NCBI RefSeq assembly: GCF_014646695.1
Contig: NZ_BMNT01000017.1
Coordinates: 116,739 to 180,738 of the forward strand
From: Sphaerisporangium melleum
GTDB taxonomy: Bacteria; Actinomycetota; Actinomycetes; Streptosporangiales; Streptosporangiaceae
DNA: 64,000 nt
Direction of reading: 5' to 3'
The translations under genes and the position numbers were made by a program. The notes under the pieces were generated by a model. The model worked only from the letters and a program-made list of their open reading frames with translations. It was not told the origin of the DNA and made no database searches. Of this stretch, positions 34,231 to 43,145 are shown piece after piece. Within the stretch, counting starts at the first letter, position 1; every line of letters begins with the position of its first letter.

Positions 34231-35129
34231 GCGCCCCCGCCCTGCCGTCGTCCTCCGGCGCGGAGCGCGTGTGGCCGGCGGCGGTGGACGCCGGGGCGAT
34301 CTGCGCGGTGGCCGGCCGCTCACAGCGGGAGATGCAGGAGTGGATGGCCGGCTACCCCGGGCTGTTCGCCGCCCGGCCGTTCGACGCCGCGCTGTCCAGC
34401 ACCCTGTCCCTGGCCATGGCCTTCAGCGGGCCGTGGCTGGACGCGGCGGGCCTGCGGATGGCGAACAAGGTGTGCCTGTGGGCGTTCGGGCTCGACTGGC
34501 TGGTGGACTACGTCGCCTCCTCCGCACCGGAGGTCGCGGAGATCGCGGGCCGGTGCCTGGCCGTGGCCGCGGGCGACCCGCCGCTCGCGGGTGACGACCT
34601 GACCGTCTTCCTCGGCGAGATCAGGGACGAGCTGGCGGCGTCGCCCTCGTTCCCCCTGCTCGGCCCGGTGTGGCGCGAGGAGCTCGAGCTCATGCTGGAG
34701 GGGATGTCCCGCGAGCGCGAGTGGCGCGACTCCGGGGTGACACCCTCGCTGGAGGAGTATCTCGGCAACGCCGCCAACCTCGGCTTCTCCTTCGCGTTCG
34801 CCGCCCACCTCATCCACGTCGGCGGGGTCACCGACGCCGCGGACGTGGAGCCGGTGCGGCGGGCGAGCCACGCGGTGCAGCGGGTGATCCGCCTGCTGAA
34901 CGACCTCGGCACCTACGAGCGGGACCTGGCCTGGGGCGACCTCAACGCCCTGCTGCTCGGCGTCACCCGCGAGGAGGTGGACCGGCAGGTCGCCTCGCTG
35001 GCCGCCCGGAGCCGGAGCCTGATCGAGCCGCTGCGCGGGTCGCATCCGCACATCGCCGGATACCTGGAGCGCCAGATGGACTTCTGTGCCGGTTTCTACC
35101 GCCTGGCCGACTACTGGGGCGCCTTGTGA
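34227..35129 (+). CDS. Class I terpene synthase (diterpene synthase type)
   Basis: This 300-residue all-alpha terpene synthase starts at GTG 34227 inside the P450 stop. The metal-binding first motif is a DxxxD variant (GLDWLVDY, Asp90/Asp94) instead of DDxxD. The second, NSE-type motif is NDLGTYERD (Asn225, Asp226, Thr229, Asp233), as in bacterial class I diterpene synthases that act after a class II cyclase. It should ionise a cyclised diphosphate and quench or rearrange the cation. Overlap with the P450 and class II genes on both sides indicates strict co-expression. The product cannot be predicted from sequence. Confidence 0.85.
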   Translation: MSAPALPSSSGAERVWPAAVDAGAICAVAGRSQREMQEWMAGYPGLFAARPFDAALSSTLSLAMAFSGPWLDAAGLRMANKVCLWAFGLDWLVDYVASSAPEVAEIAGRCLAVAAGDPPLAGDDLTVFLGEIRDELAASPSFPLLGPVWREELELMLEGMSREREWRDSGVTPSLEEYLGNAANLGFSFAFAAHLIHVGGVTDAADVEPVRRASHAVQRVIRLLNDLGTYERDLAWGDLNALLLGVTREEVDRQVASLAARSRSLIEPLRGSHPHIAGYLERQMDFCAGFYRLADYWGAL

Positions 35130-37189
35130 TCATCGGCCCGGCCGGACAGGAGGCCGTCGAGCCGGCGAAGGTCGCCGGCCGCACCGAAACCGCCCCGGCC
35201 GTCGCGGAGCACGAGCCGGCGGAGAACGCGGCGCCGGCGGCGAGTCGCGGCACCGCTTCGGTCGTGGGGATCAGGGGGTGGGCCACGGGCCTGTCCGGCA
35301 TCACGCGACCGGGCAGCCGCGTCGCCGGGATCACCGAGCCCGCCGAGCCGATCGCGGCGATCGCCGGCCGGATGGCCGCCGACGTCGCCGGGGCGGCACG
35401 CGAGCTGCTGGCGGGCCTGGTCACCCGGCCGCAGGGACAGCCTTCCCCCTCGGTCTACGAGACCGGACGGCTGGTCGCGCTGGCCCCCTGGCTGCCCGGC
35501 CACCGCGAGCGCCTGGTGTATCTGATGACGACCCGGCGGCCGGACGGCCTGTGGGGGCCGCACGAGGACTACGCCCTGGTCCCGACGCTGAGCGCCACCG
35601 AGGCGCTGCTGGCGGAACTCGTCCGGTGCGTCCGCGGCGCGGCGGGCGCACCGGATCCCTCCCGCGATCCCCGCCTGACCTGGGACGCCGTGGCCGAGAG
35701 CGCGTGGCGCGGGCTCCTCGGCCTGCGTGCCCTGCTCGGCCCGCTCGCCGGGCCGGGCGATGCCCGGCGGCGGCTGCCCGACCTGCCGGCCATCGAGCTC
35801 ATCGTCCCGGCGCTGGTCGAGTCGGCGAACCGGTCCCTGCGCGAGCTGGCCGAGCTGGATGAGGCCTGGCCGGCCGGGGCGGGCATCACGGACAAGGGCG
35901 GGACGGCGCGCGCGGGATGGGCACCGCTACCGCTGCCGGCGGGCATGGACACCCGCCGGCTGGAGGCGATCCGGTCGGCGGTGCGGGCCGGCGCGCCGCT
36001 CCCCGAGAAGCTGCTGCACGCCCTGGAGATCGCAGGCGAGACGGCGTTCCAGGCGTCCGGCGTCCGCCTCACCCCCGCCGGATCGGTCGGCGCCTCCCCC
36101 GCGGCCACCGCCGCCTGGCTCGGCGAGCTGGGCGCGGTCGATCCGGGGCACCCTGCGCAGCGCTACCTGCGGGCGGCGGCCGAGCCGTACGGCGGGCCGG
36201 TGCCCTGCGCGGCGCCCATCGCGGCGTTCGAGCGGGGCTGGGTGGTGAGCTGGCTGCTGCGGGCGGGCGTGCCGGTGACCGTCCCGGGCGAGCTGACGGC
36301 GAGCCTGCGCGACGGCCTCGGTCCCATCGGCATGCCGGCCGGGCCGGGTCTGCCCGCCGACAGCGACACCACGTCGGTCGCGCTGTACGCGCTCGCGCTG
36401 CTGGGTGAGCCGTGCGACCCCGGCAGCCTGCTCACCTACCGCGCGGGGGCGCACTTCTGCACCTGGCAGGGCGAGGACGGCGCGTCGACCACGGTGAACG
36501 CGCACGTGCTCGACGCCTTCGGCGAGTACGTGGCGGCGTGCCCGCAGGCCGCACCCCGCTACCGCGAGGCCATGGCACAGGTAGCGGGCTGGCTGCGCGA
36601 GCGGCAGGCCCCGGACGGGAGCTGGTCGGACCGCTGGCACGCGTCGCCGTACTACGCCACGATGTCGTGCGCGCTGGCGCTGCACTGCTTCGGCGGCGCC
36701 GAGTCGCGCCCGGCGGTATGGCGGGCCGTGCGCTGGGCGCTGTCCACGCAGCGGCCGGACGGCTCGTGGGGCCTGTGGCACGGGACGGCCGAGGAGACCG
36801 CGTACGCGATGCACCTGATGCTGCTCACCGAAGGCCCCGAGCCCACCGGCCCGCCCTCCCCCGGCGAGCGCGTGCCGCGCCGGGCGACGAGGCGGACGGC
36901 GGCCGCGCGCGGGTACGCGTACCTGCTCGGCGCGAACCGGCTCCGCGCGCGGGACACGGTGAGCGCACGGGACACGGGCACCTCGCCGGACATGCCGAAC
37001 GTGCGGGATAGGCCCGGACGCACGGACCTGCCGGCCGATCCGCCGATGTGGCACGACAAGGATCTGTACCTGCCCGTCGCGATCGTCCGGGCGGCCGTCC
37101 TGGCGGCCCTGCACCTCGCTCAGCGTGACGGTGCGGTGGCAGCCGAGCAGGATGCCGTGCCACAAAACGCGAGCCCCCATCAGCCCTGA
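35126..37189 (+). CDS. Class II terpene cyclase (labdane-type diphosphate cyclase), DSDTT variant
   Basis: This protein of 687 residues starts at GTG 35126, overlapping the class I gene by four bases. The first 110 residues are Ala/Pro-rich and may be an extension; ATG 35372 is a later option. The rest is an alpha/alpha-barrel cyclase with QW-like repeats (RRPDGLWGPHEDY, RQAPDGSWSDRW, TQRPDGSWGLWHG) and SDRWHASPYYATMSCALALH. The protonating DxDD motif reads DSDTT (412-416): the central acid Asp414 is kept, but the fourth position is Thr. It should protonate and cyclise geranylgeranyl (or farnesyl) diphosphate for the class I partner. No prenyl-diphosphate synthase lies nearby. Confidence 0.85.
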   Translation: MIIGPAGQEAVEPAKVAGRTETAPAVAEHEPAENAAPAASRGTASVVGIRGWATGLSGITRPGSRVAGITEPAEPIAAIAGRMAADVAGAARELLAGLVTRPQGQPSPSVYETGRLVALAPWLPGHRERLVYLMTTRRPDGLWGPHEDYALVPTLSATEALLAELVRCVRGAAGAPDPSRDPRLTWDAVAESAWRGLLGLRALLGPLAGPGDARRRLPDLPAIELIVPALVESANRSLRELAELDEAWPAGAGITDKGGTARAGWAPLPLPAGMDTRRLEAIRSAVRAGAPLPEKLLHALEIAGETAFQASGVRLTPAGSVGASPAATAAWLGELGAVDPGHPAQRYLRAAAEPYGGPVPCAAPIAAFERGWVVSWLLRAGVPVTVPGELTASLRDGLGPIGMPAGPGLPADSDTTSVALYALALLGEPCDPGSLLTYRAGAHFCTWQGEDGASTTVNAHVLDAFGEYVAACPQAAPRYREAMAQVAGWLRERQAPDGSWSDRWHASPYYATMSCALALHCFGGAESRPAVWRAVRWALSTQRPDGSWGLWHGTAEETAYAMHLMLLTEGPEPTGPPSPGERVPRRATRRTAAARGYAYLLGANRLRARDTVSARDTGTSPDMPNVRDRPGRTDLPADPPMWHDKDLYLPVAIVRAAVLAALHLAQRDGAVAAEQDAVPQNASPHQP

Positions 37190-37390
37190 ACCTTCGAACC
37201 GGGACATTTTTCCGTATATGACTCTTGTTGGTCGTCCTGACATTTCCTACCGTGCTAGGGTTTCTCGTGCGTTGCGCTTGAATACCGTCCTACCACGTGA
37301 TACGGCACCATATAAGGACATAGCGCCAGAAATAGCGTTATCCGCCGTGCACCGTGAGGTGGGTTCCTGACTTTCGCCAGGGATGGAGTT

Positions 37391-39853
37391 ATGCACTTCC
37401 GAAACCCGCGTGTACGGGCCAAGGTCACGGCGCTGATCGTGTCACTCATCGCCCTTTGGGCATTCGCCTCGTGGGTCACGCTGCGCGAAGGGCTCAACGT
37501 CCTGTGGGTGAACACCCTGGACACGGGCGTCGCCCAGCCGAGCGAACGGCTGCGGGTCGAGCTCCAGCGCGAGCGGCGGCTCACCGTCACCTTCCTCGCC
37601 GACCCCGCCGACACCCGGCTGCGCACCGTCATGACCACGCAGCGGGCCAGGACCGAGACCGCGATCACCGACTTCCGCGAGAAGACCACCTCCTCGGAGG
37701 TGCGGGGCGCGGCGAGCGACCCGCTCACCCGCCGCATCAACGAGACGATCCGGCAGTTGCAGACCCTCGGCCCGCTGCGCAGGCAGGTCGACAACGGCCA
37801 GGTGGACCGCACGCGGGCCACCCTGGCCATCACCCAGGTCATCGACACCCTGTACCGCGTCTACGACTCGATGGCCACACTGGACGACACCGAGTTCGCC
37901 AAGGACACCCGCACCTTCATCGAGCTCGGCCGCGCCAACGAACTGCTGGCGCAGGAGGACGCCCTCGCCGCGGGCGCGCTCGCGGCGGGCGGCCTCACCG
38001 GCACCGACCAGAGCCTGTTCGCCCAGGCCGTCGGCGCGCAGCGGTTCTTCATGGCCAAGGCCGCGGCCGAGCTACCGGCGGACGAGCACGCCGCCTGGGA
38101 GAAGCTGTGGCGCGGCCAGGCGTTCACCGCGCTGCGCCGCATGGAGGACCAGCTCATCCGCTCCGGCGCCCCCGAGGTCAACTCGATCGACGGCGAGCGG
38201 TGGCAGGCGGTGACCTCCGCGGTCTACTCCGACGTCGACCGGCTCATCGAGTCGGGCGGCGACACGCTGGTCGAGCGGGCCGCCCCGATCGCGATCGGGG
38301 TCATCGTCCGCCTCGCGCTCGCCGGCGGCCTCGGCCTGCTCGCGGTCATCGCCTCGATCGTCCTGTCCATCACCACCGCCCGCGCTCTGGTGCGGCGGCT
38401 GGAGGAGCTGCGCGCCGCCGCGCTGGAGCTGGCCGAGCGACGGCTGCCCAGTGTGGTCGAGCGCCTCGGCCGCGGCGACGAGGTGAACGTGGCGGCCGAG
38501 GCGCCGCCGCTCGCCGTGGGCAACGATGCCATCGGGCAGGTCGGCCAGGCGTTCAACCTCGTGCAGGAGACCGCGATCCACACCGCGGTGGAGCAGGCCG
38601 AGCTGCGGCGCGGCTACCGGGGCATCCTGCTCAGCCTGGCCCGCCGTACCCAGTCGCTGGTCCACCGGCAGCTGTCCATCCTCGACGCCATGGAGAAGCG
38701 CGAGACCGAGCCGGCCGAGCTGGCCGACCTGTTCCGCGTCGACCACCTGGCCACCCGGATGCGGCGCAACGCCGAGAACCTCATCGTGCTGTCCGGCGCC
38801 TCCCCCGGCCGCGCCTGGCGGCGCGCCGTGCCGATGGTGGACGTGGTCCGCGGCGCGCTGGCCGAGGTGGAGGACTACACCCAGGTCACGCTGATGCCCA
38901 TGGGCGAGGCGCGGCTCGCCGGCCGGGCGATCGGCGACGTGATCCACCTGCTGGCCGAGCTCATCGAGAACGCCGTCTCCTTCTCGCCGCCCTACGCCTT
39001 GGTGCAGGTCAGCGGGCAGGAGGTCGCCAAGGGCTACGTCGTGGAGATCGAGGACCGCGGCCTCGGCATGCCCTCCGAGGAACTGGCCGCGGCCAACGAG
39101 CGGATCGCCGATCCGCCCGAGTTCAGGCTGAGCGGCACGCCCCGCCTCGGCCTGTACGTGGTCAGCCGCCTGGCCGCGCGGCACCACATCAAGGTGACGC
39201 TCAAGGCGTCCGCGTACGGCGGCACGACCGTCGTCGTCCTGATCCCGCGCGACCTGATCGAGTCCGACTCCGACGCCGAGCCCGCGTCCGGCGGCCCGGA
39301 GGTCCTGCCCCGGCGGGTGTCCAGGGGCGGCCCTCCCGAGCCCCGGCGGAGCGGGCTGCGTTCGACGGGGGAGGTTCCCGTGTACGCCGACGAGCCCAAG
39401 GAGGTCGATGAGGCCATGGAGGCCCGCCCCCTGCTGACGGTGGCACCGCCCTGGAAGGAGACGCCCGCCGGTCAGGCGGGCCCGCTGCCCGCGCCCGTGC
39501 CGAGCCTGACCACCGGCGAACCCGGCGCCGGCGCGTCCGCCCCTGACATCACGGGCGAGCGCGCCGGTGACGCGGCCGGGCAGGAGAGCGGAGACGAGCA
39601 CGCCACCGCGCCCGCGTTCACGCCCTCGGGGCTGCCCCGGCGCGTCGCCCAGGCGCACCTGGCCCCCGCGCTGCGCGACCAGCCGTCAACGCCGCCCCAG
39701 GCGGAGGCGGCCGAGGACGACGAGCTGTCGCCGGAGGACCTGCGTCGGCTCATGGGCTCCTTCCAGAGCGGCACCGAGCGCGGGCGGTCGGACGCCGCCA
39801 AGCTGCCGCGCCGCCCGCCGCGCGGAGACGAGCCCCCCGTCCCATCCTCATGA
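37391..39853 (+). CDS. cvnA: Conservon sensor histidine-kinase-like protein CvnA
   Basis: This 820-residue membrane protein has membrane helices at about 12-30 and 297-327 flanking an outer helical, nitrate-sensor-like domain. A HAMP-like segment follows, then a dimerisation helix (LRRGYRGILLSLARRTQSLV) and an HATPase domain with N-box LLAELIENAVSFSPP (about 520) and G-box DRGLGMP. The canonical phosphoacceptor His is not obvious, as in other CvnA proteins. The last 200 residues are an acidic, Pro-rich tail. CvnA-D form a membrane complex reminiscent of eukaryotic GPCR/G-protein modules. ATG 37391 follows GGATGGAG. It starts 201 bases after the diterpenoid operon. Confidence 0.9.
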   Translation: MHFRNPRVRAKVTALIVSLIALWAFASWVTLREGLNVLWVNTLDTGVAQPSERLRVELQRERRLTVTFLADPADTRLRTVMTTQRARTETAITDFREKTTSSEVRGAASDPLTRRINETIRQLQTLGPLRRQVDNGQVDRTRATLAITQVIDTLYRVYDSMATLDDTEFAKDTRTFIELGRANELLAQEDALAAGALAAGGLTGTDQSLFAQAVGAQRFFMAKAAAELPADEHAAWEKLWRGQAFTALRRMEDQLIRSGAPEVNSIDGERWQAVTSAVYSDVDRLIESGGDTLVERAAPIAIGVIVRLALAGGLGLLAVIASIVLSITTARALVRRLEELRAAALELAERRLPSVVERLGRGDEVNVAAEAPPLAVGNDAIGQVGQAFNLVQETAIHTAVEQAELRRGYRGILLSLARRTQSLVHRQLSILDAMEKRETEPAELADLFRVDHLATRMRRNAENLIVLSGASPGRAWRRAVPMVDVVRGALAEVEDYTQVTLMPMGEARLAGRAIGDVIHLLAELIENAVSFSPPYALVQVSGQEVAKGYVVEIEDRGLGMPSEELAAANERIADPPEFRLSGTPRLGLYVVSRLAARHHIKVTLKASAYGGTTVVVLIPRDLIESDSDAEPASGGPEVLPRRVSRGGPPEPRRSGLRSTGEVPVYADEPKEVDEAMEARPLLTVAPPWKETPAGQAGPLPAPVPSLTTGEPGAGASAPDITGERAGDAAGQESGDEHATAPAFTPSGLPRRVAQAHLAPALRDQPSTPPQAEAAEDDELSPEDLRRLMGSFQSGTERGRSDAAKLPRRPPRGDEPPVPSS

Positions 39854-40006
39854 CCCCCGCCGTACCCGCCCACGGCGAGCGCCTCGTGCGCATCGGATGA
39901 ACCCGTGCGGTCACCGGGCGGACCGCCCCCGCCCCGCCCGGTGACCGCCGGAGACGAAGAGAGACGACGTTTGTGAACTGTGAGCCGGTAAAGAGGACAG
40001 CAAGTG

Positions 40007-40435
40007 ATGCATAGGACGAGTGCCACCGCCGATCTGGCCTGGTTGCTGGACGACCTGGTCGAGCGGGTGAGGGAAGCCGAACACGGGATCGTTCTCTCCA
40101 CCGACGGGCTGCTCCTGGCCTCGTCGCACGGGCTCGACCAGGCGGACGCCGACCACCTGTCCGCGGTGGCGGCCGGGATCCAGAGCCTGGCCCAGGGGGC
40201 GAGCGAGCGGTTCCACGGCGGCGCCGTACGGCAGACGATCGTCGCGATGAAGTCGGCCTACCTGGTGGTGACGGTGGCCGGCCAGGGCGCCTGCCTGGCC
40301 GTGCTGTGTTCCCATGACGCCGACGTGGGCCTGGTGGCCTACGAGATGGCGATGCTGGTGACCCGGGTCGGCCAGTTCCTCACCTCCCCCGCCCGCACGG
40401 CGGGCGCCGCGTCCGGACGGGAGGGCGGCACATGA
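40007..40435 (+). CDS. cvnB: Conservon roadblock/LC7 protein CvnB
   Basis: This 142-residue roadblock/LC7-domain protein has TADLAWLLDDLVERVREAEH, GIVLSTDGLLLASS and GQGACLAVLCSHDADVGLVA. GAGGA at 39993-39997 fits either GTG 40004 or ATG 40007. CvnB binds the G-protein CvnD and acts as its regulator. It follows cvnA after about 150 bases and overlaps cvnC (ATGA). Confidence 0.94.
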   Translation: MHRTSATADLAWLLDDLVERVREAEHGIVLSTDGLLLASSHGLDQADADHLSAVAAGIQSLAQGASERFHGGAVRQTIVAMKSAYLVVTVAGQGACLAVLCSHDADVGLVAYEMAMLVTRVGQFLTSPARTAGAASGREGGT

Positions 40436-40821
40436 CGCACCTTTCCGACGACCCCTCCGAGGAGCAGTGGATCGACGACGAGGCCGGCCGTATCGTCCGC
40501 CCGTACGTCATGACCCGCGGGCGCACCGAGCCGAGCCGCGGCAGGATCGACCTGATCACCCTCGTCGTGACCCTCAACCCGGCGACGCCGGTCGACCCCG
40601 GCCTCGGCCCGGAGCACCACACCATCGTCAGGCTGTGCGAGCGGCCGCTGTCCGTGGCCGAGATCGCCGCTCACCTGGACCTGCCGGCCGGCACCGTCCG
40701 CGTCATGCTGGGCGACCTGGTCGACAGAGGGCTCATCGCCATCCAGGAGCCCGCGCGCGAGACGGACGTTCTGGACTTGGAAACCTACAAGGCGGTGCTC
40801 AATGGACTCCGTACGCTCTGA
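40432..40821 (+). CDS. cvnC: Conservon DUF742 protein CvnC
   Basis: This 129-residue DUF742 protein has a winged-helix-like core (IVRLCERPLSVAEIAAHLDL, then PAGTVRVMLGDLVDRGLI) and the usual RPYVMTRGRTEPS motif near the N-terminus. The start overlaps the cvnB stop by four bases and the end overlaps cvnD by 20 bases. It is part of the Cvn membrane-associated complex; its exact role is unclear. Confidence 0.94.
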   Translation: MTHLSDDPSEEQWIDDEAGRIVRPYVMTRGRTEPSRGRIDLITLVVTLNPATPVDPGLGPEHHTIVRLCERPLSVAEIAAHLDLPAGTVRVMLGDLVDRGLIAIQEPARETDVLDLETYKAVLNGLRTL

Positions 40822-41428
40822 CAGCGGCCCGGCCGCCCGCGCGAACGGCGCGGCCCGGACCAAGCTGCCCACCGCGATCAAGATCCTGATCGCGGGCGGG
40901 TTCGGGGCGGGCAAGACGACCATGGTCGGCTCGGTGTCGGAGACGCGCCCGCTGCGCACCGAGGAGACGCTCACCGACCGCGGCGTCGGCGTGGACGATC
41001 TGTCGGGGGTGGAGGAGAAGAAGACCACCACCGTCGCGATGGACTTCGGGCGCATCTCCATCGGCGACGCCCACGTGCTGTACCTGTTCGGCACGCCCGG
41101 GCAGGAGCGGTTCTGGTTCGTGTGGGACGAGCTGGCGCTGGGCGCGATGGGCGCCGTGGTGATCGCCGACACCCGCCGCCTGGCCGACTGCTTCCCCTCG
41201 GTGGACTACTTCGAGCGGCGCGGCACGCCGTTCGTCGTCGCGGTCAACTGCTTCGAGGGCGCCCGCCGCTACGACCTGGACGAGATCAGGATGGCGCTCG
41301 ACCTCGGGCCCGCCATCCCGGTGGTGCTGTGCGACGCCCGGCAGCGGGAGTCGAGCAAGAACGTGCTGGTCGCCCTGGTCCAGCACGCCATGCAGACCCG
41401 CAGCACCAAAGAGCCGATCGCCGGCTGA
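40802..41428 (+). CDS. cvnD: Conservon small G-protein CvnD
   Basis: This 208-residue Ras-like GTPase has Walker A GGFGAGKTT, switch II DxxG-equivalent LFGTPGQERF and a NxxD-like AVNCFEGA. The protein has an N-terminal tail of about 20 residues before the fold. It completes a standard cvnABCD order. In Streptomyces these modules influence development and secondary metabolism, so control of the adjoining diterpenoid operon is a fair hypothesis. Confidence 0.94.
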   Translation: MDSVRSDSGPAARANGAARTKLPTAIKILIAGGFGAGKTTMVGSVSETRPLRTEETLTDRGVGVDDLSGVEEKKTTTVAMDFGRISIGDAHVLYLFGTPGQERFWFVWDELALGAMGAVVIADTRRLADCFPSVDYFERRGTPFVVAVNCFEGARRYDLDEIRMALDLGPAIPVVLCDARQRESSKNVLVALVQHAMQTRSTKEPIAG

Positions 41429-41531
41429 CCCGCGCGCGCCGCTCGGCGGGTCGGGCGTGACGAGGGCGGAGCCGGGGTAGGGACGGCGGGACATCGTCCC
41501 ACATCGTCCCGTCGTTCTCCGGAGTTCCACC

Positions 41532-42326
41532 ATGCACATCGACCTCACCGGCCACACCGCCCTCGTCACCGGTTCCACCTCGGGCATCGGCCGGGCCATC
41601 GCGACCGCGCTCGCCCGGGCGGGCGCCGGCGTCGTGGTCAACGGCCGGGACGGCAAGCGCACCGAGGAGGCCGCCGCCGCCATCCGCGAGGAGACCGGCA
41701 ACCCCGGCGTGCGCGGCGTGGCCGCCGACGTCGCCACCCAGGAGGGCGCGGACGCCATCGTCGCCGCCGAGCCCGAGGTCGACATCCTGGTCAACAACAC
41801 GGGCGTCTTCGGCCCGATGCCGGTGTTCGAGGTCCCCGACGCCGAGTGGCGGCGCTACTTCGAGGTGAACGTGCTCAGCGGCGTGCGCATGGCACGGGCG
41901 TACGTGCCGCGCATGGTGGACAAGGGCTGGGGCCGCGTGATCTTCATCAGCAGCGACTCGGCGATGCTGCCGCCCACCGAGATGGTGCACTACGGCATAA
42001 CCAAGACGGCCCAGCTCGCCGTCTCCCGCGGCATGGCGCAGTCGGTCGCCGGCACCGGGGTCACGATCAACTCCGTCCTCGCCGGGCCCACCCTCACCGA
42101 GGGCGTGCGGCAGTTCATCGGCGAACTGTACGGCGAGGACGTCCCGTTCGAGGAGGCCGAGCGCCGGTTCATGGCCGAGGACCGCCCCACCTCGCTCCTG
42201 CGCCGGCTGATCCGCCCCGAGGAGATCGCGAACCTGGTCGTCTACGTCAGCTCCGACCACGCCTCGGCCACCACCGGCGCCGCCCTCCGGTCCGACGGCG
42301 GCCTCATCCCCACCCTCATCCCCTGA
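41532..42326 (+). CDS. Short-chain dehydrogenase/reductase
   Basis: This 264-residue classical SDR has the cofactor motif TGSTSGIGRAIATAL, NNTG in DILVNNTGVFG, catalytic Ser in IFISSDSAM, and YGITK for Tyr/Lys. ATG 41532 follows CCGGAG. It is preceded by two copies of acatcgtccc (at 41491 and 41501). It stands alone after the conservon. The substrate is unknown; participation in terpenoid tailoring is possible but not indicated. Confidence 0.9.
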   Translation: MHIDLTGHTALVTGSTSGIGRAIATALARAGAGVVVNGRDGKRTEEAAAAIREETGNPGVRGVAADVATQEGADAIVAAEPEVDILVNNTGVFGPMPVFEVPDAEWRRYFEVNVLSGVRMARAYVPRMVDKGWGRVIFISSDSAMLPPTEMVHYGITKTAQLAVSRGMAQSVAGTGVTINSVLAGPTLTEGVRQFIGELYGEDVPFEEAERRFMAEDRPTSLLRRLIRPEEIANLVVYVSSDHASATTGAALRSDGGLIPTLIP

Positions 42327-42493
42327 CCTGGCGCACGGCCTTCCCACCCATCCCCGGCGACAGCCCGGGAGCCGGGTCATCGGCCGGGCATGGTCGATGA
42401 CCTCGTCGTTCACCCGATCCGCACTTCCCTCCCCGGCCTGCGGAACCGGCCATACCGTCAGCGAGGATGGAAGGTGCTGGAAGGGGGACCGCC

Positions 42494-43003
42494 ATGACCA
42501 CCTTTACCCTGTCACAGACCATCCGGCGCATCGATGTGACGCTGCCGCAGCCGTACGAGCGCGCCGTCCAGCGCTTCGAGGAACTCGTTCCCGACGCCGA
42601 CCTCGCGAGCTATGGACGGCTCGACTACTGGCCGGCCATCCTGCAGCACGCCAAGGTCAACGCGCCGCACGGCTTCATGAACTACTGGAAGAGCGATATG
42701 GCGGCCCTGATGGCTCCCGCCTCGCGGACCCCGTGGAAGTGCAGCACGTACCTGACCGGCAACCACACCATCGCCGAGCGCATGTTCCGCCATGACCCGG
42801 CGGTCATGCTGCACGCCCCGCTGCGCATCGTCATCTACGCCGGCACCGACGACGTCACCCATCTGACGGTCGTGCAGCCGAGCACCCTCTTCGCCGGCTA
42901 CGGCGACCCGGACATCACCGAGATCGGCCGAGAACTGGACACCCTCCTGGCCCGCCTGCTCACTACCCTCGGCGCCCAGTCACCCCCGGAACTCCAACCC
43001 TGA
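42494..43003 (+). CDS. DUF302-like protein
   Basis: This 169-residue soluble protein has a DUF302-type pattern: the paired sandwich strands with YLTGNHTIAERMFRHDPAVM, then LHAPLRIVIYAGTDDVTHLT and a closing VVQPSTLFAGYGDPDITEIG. ATG 42494 follows AAGGGGG. DUF302 proteins are widespread and their function is poorly known. There is no partner gene in the same orientation close by. Confidence 0.7.
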   Translation: MTTFTLSQTIRRIDVTLPQPYERAVQRFEELVPDADLASYGRLDYWPAILQHAKVNAPHGFMNYWKSDMAALMAPASRTPWKCSTYLTGNHTIAERMFRHDPAVMLHAPLRIVIYAGTDDVTHLTVVQPSTLFAGYGDPDITEIGRELDTLLARLLTTLGAQSPPELQP

Positions 43004-43145
43004 CCACCGCCACGAAAATCTGACGCACCGCCGACTCGGTGATCCCCGCTCAACCTCGCCGATCCGTGCACCCGGCATGCGTCCCACTGCCTCCAATCAG
43101 GCGCCCCAGGTTCCTTGGGATTCTCGGCGACTGAGATCGAGCTGA

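Noticed and set aside
37261..37330. Clear sigma-70-type promoter for cvnA (TTGAAT at 37278)
   Set aside because: The -10 at 17-18 bases reads TACGGC/ACGGCA, too poor to call.
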